Below, piece after piece: positions 61,114 through 64,000 of a DNA stretch of 64,000 nt. Source of the stretch: Caldifarciminota bacterium. GTDB taxonomy: Bacteria > Hydrothermota > Tepidihabitantia > B3-TA06. A program made the translations under genes and the position numbers. Positions within the stretch are counted from its first letter, which is position 1, and every line of letters begins with the position of its first letter. The notes below the pieces were generated by a model, which did no database searches, was not told the DNA's origin, and saw only the letters and a list, made by a program, of their open reading frames with translations. The DNA lies in the NCBI GenBank assembly GCA_016934635.1, contig JAFGSK010000054.1:1-64000 (forward strand), read 5' to 3'.

Positions 61114-62138
61114 GGGTCAGCTTTCTGGGCGCAGGGGCTTGGGGTAGTACCTTAGGGATAAAGTTGTGGAAAGCTGGTTATCCTGTAAGATTGTGGGAGA
61201 TAAATGAGATCCGGGTGAAAAAACTCGCCTACACCCGGCGTTTACCCGGGGTTCTTCCAGGCGTTCAGATACCTCGTGAGCTTCACTATACCTCGGATAT
61301 GAAAGAGGCCCTCCAGGATGCCTCGCTTCTGGTCCTTGCGGTGCCTTGCCAGGCGCTGCGTTCAACCCTTAAGAGGATATTAAGGGTTAAGGAACCATTA
61401 TGGGTTAAGGAACCATTATGGGTTAAGGAACCTCCGGGACTGATCGTTAGTCTTATCAAAGGCCTGGAGAGAAAAACAGGACTTCGACCCTCCCAGGTGT
61501 GGAAGGAGTTCTTCCCTCGTTTTCCGGTAACCGTCCTTTCAGGTCCCAGCATCGCCATTGAGGTGCTTAAAGGTCATCCTACGGCGATTGTCGCCGCGGG
61601 AGAGGATAATCAGTCTGTTGCCAAGATACAAAAGGTATTCTCTCATGACAACATCAGGGTTTATCGATCGAACGATCCGGTGGGAGTTGAACTTGGCGGA
61701 GCTTTGAAGAACATTATAGCAATTGCCTCAGGGGTTGCAGAGGGACTCGGTGCCGGGACCAACACTCGTGCTGCGTTGCTTGCCCGCGGTCTGGCAGAGA
61801 TAACCAGGTTAGGTGAAAAGCTGGGTGCTGATCCACGGACCTTCGCCGGGCTTGCCGGCTGGGGAGATCTGGTTACAACGGCCTGGAATCCCACCTCTCG
61901 CAACCACCAGGTAGGTCTGGGTATGGCAAAAGGCAAGGTCCTCGAGATAATCCTCGAGGAACTCGGTATGGTTGCCGAGGGGGTTGAAACCTGCCGAATT
62001 GCCCGTAAACTGGGCAAGATGAATGATGTAGAGATGCCTATAACAGAGTCTGTCTATCGGGTGCTTTTTAAGAATGCCAATCCCGGTAAAGAGCTTGAGA
62101 AACTGCTCACTCGACCATTGAAAAAGGAAGTATGGTAG
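61110..62138 (+). CDS. gpsA: glycerol-3-phosphate dehydrogenase (NAD(P)+)
   Basis: The 342-residue enzyme starts with the family N-terminus MRVSFLGAGAWGSTLG (dinucleotide fold GxGxWG), then has LSGPSIAIEV, the catalytic Lys region GALKNIIAIASGVAEGLG and GLAGWGDLVTT. It reduces dihydroxyacetone phosphate for lipid synthesis beside plsY. ATG 61110 overlaps plsY by ATGA and matches the family start; ATG 61098 with GGGAG upstream is an alternative. Near residues 92-108 an in-frame 18 bp tandem repeat adds VKEPLW copies not expected in the family. Confidence 0.92.
   Translation: MRVSFLGAGAWGSTLGIKLWKAGYPVRLWEINEIRVKKLAYTRRLPGVLPGVQIPRELHYTSDMKEALQDASLLVLAVPCQALRSTLKRILRVKEPLWVKEPLWVKEPPGLIVSLIKGLERKTGLRPSQVWKEFFPRFPVTVLSGPSIAIEVLKGHPTAIVAAGEDNQSVAKIQKVFSHDNIRVYRSNDPVGVELGGALKNIIAIASGVAEGLGAGTNTRAALLARGLAEITRLGEKLGADPRTFAGLAGWGDLVTTAWNPTSRNHQVGLGMAKGKVLEIILEELGMVAEGVETCRIARKLGKMNDVEMPITESVYRVLFKNANPGKELEKLLTRPLKKEVW
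61384..61432 (+). repeat. 18 bp tandem repeat inside gpsA
   Basis: Unit GGGTTAAGGAACCATTAT occurs at 61384-61401 and 61402-61419, then partially at 61420-61432. It keeps the reading frame and encodes VKEPLW. Slipped-strand changes would add or remove six residues without breaking the gene. Confidence 0.8.
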
Positions 62139-62476
62139 AAGAAAGGTACTATTCCATTACTCAGACGGCACGGCTGACCGGGATAAAGCCCTACGTGTTG
62201 CGTTATTGGGAGAAGGAATTCCGCTGGCTTTCACCGAAAAAGAACGCCGCAGGCAGACGCGTATATTCAGATCACGACGTAGAACTCATCCGGCTTATCG
62301 ACTGGCTCGTTCACAAGGAAGGTTACTCAATAGCCGGGGCACGAAAAAGGGTTGGCTCGATTCTTCATCTGTCCAGTCAGTTAGATCTTCCTCTGTCAGA
62401 GGTCAGGGGTAATGTACTCGAGACGATAAAGAAGGAGTTAACCGAGATAAGAGACATGTTGGAGCAGAAAAAATGA
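62132..62476 (+). CDS. MerR-family transcriptional regulator
   Basis: The 114-residue protein has a MerR winged helix at the N-terminus: YYSITQTARLTGIKPYVLRYWEKEF near 6-30, then GRRVYSDHDVELIRLI. A short helical tail of about 40 residues (LDLPLSEVRGNVLETIKKELTEI) is the dimer coil. No metal- or drug-binding C-domain is present, so the effector is unknown. Start ATG 62132 overlaps gpsA. It lies between lipid and envelope genes. Confidence 0.82.
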   Translation: MVEERYYSITQTARLTGIKPYVLRYWEKEFRWLSPKKNAAGRRVYSDHDVELIRLIDWLVHKEGYSIAGARKRVGSILHLSSQLDLPLSEVRGNVLETIKKELTEIRDMLEQKK

Positions 62477-62970
62477 ACCTTACCACACCAGTTATCCTGG
62501 ACGGTGTAGCCGTACTTTTGATAATTGTAATTGGACTCCTGGGGCTTTCCAAGGGGGCGATAAAGATACTGGGCGGTCTGGCCGGATTCATCGCCGCAAT
62601 CATGCTTGGCTGGCGATTTACCCCTGCACTTGCCGCCTTGATTGGCCCAAGGATAAACTCCGAGATTTTCGGCAAGATACTTGCGTTCCTGGCCATATTC
62701 ATTGGTGTAATGCTCGTTACCGCTTTGGTGGTTTTTCTTTTAAGCAAGCTCTTCGACGCCATCCTTCTCGGCTGGCTCAACAAACTCCTCGGGTTCATCA
62801 TCGGTGCGATATTCGGGGTAGTTATCGTCACCGCACTGGTGTGGGTGTCCTTGCAGGTTGCTCCTACCCTCTACGACATCTACTCCCAGACCAAGATTAT
62901 CCGATTATTCCTTAACCTGTTCTTCCTGGTTTTCAAGGATCAGGCGCCGGTGGCCTTGGGTGTTTTTTAA
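62473..62970 (+). CDS. CvpA-family membrane protein
   Basis: The 165-residue protein has four hydrophobic helices with the CvpA pattern: LDGVAVLLIIVIGLLGLSKGAIK, GFIAAIMLGW, LAFLAIFIGVMLVTALVVFLLSKL, LNKLLGFIIGAIFG. CvpA is linked to envelope integrity and colicin V production in E. coli, but its molecular role is unclear. Start ATG 62473 shares ATGA with the MerR stop. Its own stop TAA lies inside the terminal repeat of the element at 62966-63096. Confidence 0.8.
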   Translation: MNLTTPVILDGVAVLLIIVIGLLGLSKGAIKILGGLAGFIAAIMLGWRFTPALAALIGPRINSEIFGKILAFLAIFIGVMLVTALVVFLLSKLFDAILLGWLNKLLGFIIGAIFGVVIVTALVWVSLQVAPTLYDIYSQTKIIRLFLNLFFLVFKDQAPVALGVF

Positions 62971-63096
62971 CCACAGATGACACAGATTGACTTTTCCGCA
63001 AGTATGCACACATTTCTTCAAGAGATTCACTTTCCGTCACATTACTGATTCTTGTTTATCCGTGAACGCTTGCGACGAAGTCTATCCGTGGTTAAA
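62966..63096. repeat. small inverted-repeat (MITE-like) element between convergent genes
   Basis: TTTAACCACAGAT at 62966-62978 is inverted at 63084-63096 (ATCCGTGGTTAAA) with one mismatch in 13. Inner words (GACACAGATTGAC, TTTATCCGTGAAC) repeat the theme. The stop codons of both convergent neighbours lie inside the two ends. No coding capacity. Confidence 0.55.
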
Positions 63097-63640
63097 GATT
63101 ATTCTCCACCGGTTCCCTCATCTCCATCCCGATCACGGCTCCTGTGGCGAGATTCATAAACACCATCCCTGGGCTGCGTTTGAATCCCACGGTAACCAGG
63201 CTGCCCGCATCTGCCAGAATGCGGTACTTCCTATTTTCTAATCCAAATCGGGCGAGAATCTCTTTTACCGAGTAGTTTTTTTCATCGGCGTATCTCATTG
63301 CCGTAATCATCTCCGAGGACAGAACATTGGCATAGGAGGCGGTGAACTCAAAACGCATCGATGAGAATGCGTATACCGTATCCCTGGTAATCCTGACCGA
63401 ATCGCAGCCCAGTACTTCTTGGATTTCCGTTTGTGTATCACCTGCCCATTTTTCGATTATTGTTCCTTCAACTATTACTAAAAGGCTGTCTTCGGCGTAT
63501 CTTAACTTCAAGTCTCTTTCGTAGGTTGCGGTATCTATACCCTTCGGTTGGGGTACAAACTCAACTTCCCTTCGTACTATATCAAAGTAAGGATACTCCA
63601 GGGGAACGGTTTGGACGATGAGAAACAAAAATAAACACAT
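63092..63640 (-). CDS. secreted protein of unknown function
   Basis: The 182-residue protein starts with a short hydrophobic signal-like stretch (MCLFLFLIVQTVPLEYPYF), followed by a mixed alpha/beta domain with EVLGCDSVRITRDTVYAFSSM and a late VFMNLATGAVIGMEM. No family is recognised. Start ATG 63640 with no ribosome site, six nt after a -10 box, so it is probably leaderless. The stop TAA (63092-63094 on the plus strand) is inside the repeat end. Confidence 0.6.
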   Translation of the reverse strand: MCLFLFLIVQTVPLEYPYFDIVRREVEFVPQPKGIDTATYERDLKLRYAEDSLLVIVEGTIIEKWAGDTQTEIQEVLGCDSVRITRDTVYAFSSMRFEFTASYANVLSSEMITAMRYADEKNYSVKEILARFGLENRKYRILADAGSLVTVGFKRSPGMVFMNLATGAVIGMEMREPVENNL

Positions 63641-63646
63641 GACTGC

Positions 63647-63674
63647 ATCCTATCCTGGGATCGGGTCTTGTCAA
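63647..63674 (-). promoter_or_regulatory. leaderless promoter of the secreted-protein gene
   Basis: On the minus strand TTGACA (63674-63669), 16 bp, TAGGAT (63652-63647), then 6 nt and ATG 63640. Confidence 0.7.
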
Positions 63675-63805
63675 GGAGCGAGGGAGCGTTCAACGTAACC
63701 TGCGTAAAAGTTGAAGTTAGATTTCTTGCTTGCTATTTACAAATGATAAAATTGAGGTAATATAAAAGAGATTGCTAAGACACAAACAAGTAAGGGTTTG
63801 TGCTC

Positions 63806-63833
63806 TTGACAAACCTCAGTATGGCTCTATAAT
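63806..63833 (+). promoter_or_regulatory. promoter of the right-edge lipoprotein
   Basis: Perfect TTGACA (63806-63811) and TATAAT (63828-63833), 16 bp apart. A strong promoter, then AAAGGAGGT at 63856-63864. Confidence 0.85.
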
Positions 63834-63868
63834 ACTTGCACATGACGAATAAATCAAAGGAGGTGCAG

Positions 63869-64000
63869 ATGCACAAGCGACTCATTGCAGTGGGTTTGTT
63901 GGTAGTCTTCGGACTCGGCATGCTTGCCGGTTGCGGAGCATCCAAAGAGTTGATCGCTCAGATGGAGGCGGCCTGTCAGGCGGCAGATGACGCCGAGGCA
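63869..64000 (+). CDS. lipoprotein, cut by the window edge
   Basis: The first 44 residues are visible: a basic start, a hydrophobic core and lipobox LAGC (Cys 22), then a polar, Ala/Gln/Asp-rich helical start (LIAQMEAACQAADDAEA). It resembles abundant Lpp-like or OmpA-linked alanine-rich lipoproteins, supported by the strong promoter and ribosome site. The 3' part lies outside the window, so no further domain can be named. Confidence 0.7.
   Translation, partial: MHKRLIAVGLLVVFGLGMLAGCGASKELIAQMEAACQAADDAEA

Noticed and set aside
61384..61432. CRISPR-like short repeats
   Set aside because: Direct 18 bp tandem units without spacers, in frame within gpsA; not a CRISPR array.

Overview
The window is a 64 kb chromosomal stretch of a diderm (Gram-negative) bacterium. 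Evidence for an outer membrane is an Omp85/TamA-like barrel followed by a TamB-like translocation partner, several other beta-barrel proteins ending in an aromatic residue, and many lipobox lipoproteins. Many secreted proteins end in a module that resembles the type IX (Por) secretion C-terminal sorting domain. These traits, the coding style (tight ATGA/GTGA overlaps, AAGGAGG ribosome sites) and the gene mix suggest an uncultivated lineage related to the FCB group, such as candidate phylum WOR-3/Stahlbacteria. That placement is inference. No rRNA, tRNA, CRISPR array, integrase or transposase was seen.

Layout. 0-4.3 kb: a short promoter/mini-ORF/terminator leader, an ABC-2 type exporter pair and an ABC-F ATPase. 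4.5-12 kb: a lipoprotein, purD-purE, a cation diffusion facilitator, a TsaC/low-molecular-weight phosphatase fusion, HU, an MtnA-like isomerase and a barrel protein. 11.9-18.6 kb (minus strand): pseudouridine synthase, TPR protein, acyl-CoA synthetase, HprK and a hibernation factor. 18.8-22.3 kb: an acetyltransferase, then a cysteate synthase-like enzyme and a serine-palmitoyltransferase-like enzyme, which together look like the first two steps of capnine (sulfonolipid) synthesis. 22.5-27.5 kb: a VOC protein, an Mrp ATPase and a ZnuABC-type metal importer. 27.5-29.7 kb (minus): Roadblock, DUF4388-like and small-GTPase genes. 29.9-41.5 kb: gatCAB, an M29-like peptidase, TamA/TamB and a PriA-like protein without ATPase motifs. 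41.6-45 kb (minus): five small lipoproteins. 45-47 kb: a minimal class III cyclase domain and a barrel protein.

47-58.8 kb holds the most striking region: ten consecutive minus-strand genes for exported proteins, nine of which carry thioredoxin-fold (Omp28- or TlpA-like) domains. Most of the nine end in a sorting-type C-terminal domain. The CxxC dipeptides vary and one paralogue has lost the motif. 59-64 kb returns to housekeeping genes: der, plsY, gpsA, a MerR regulator, cvpA, a secreted protein and the start of a lipoprotein.

Promoters are unusually easy to read: TTGACA-like -35 boxes, mostly 16 bp spacers and TATAAT-like -10 boxes. In several genes the ATG lies 5-6 nt after the -10 box with no ribosome-binding site, which implies leaderless mRNAs. 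All functional calls are made from sequence reading and remembered family motifs; no database search was run.
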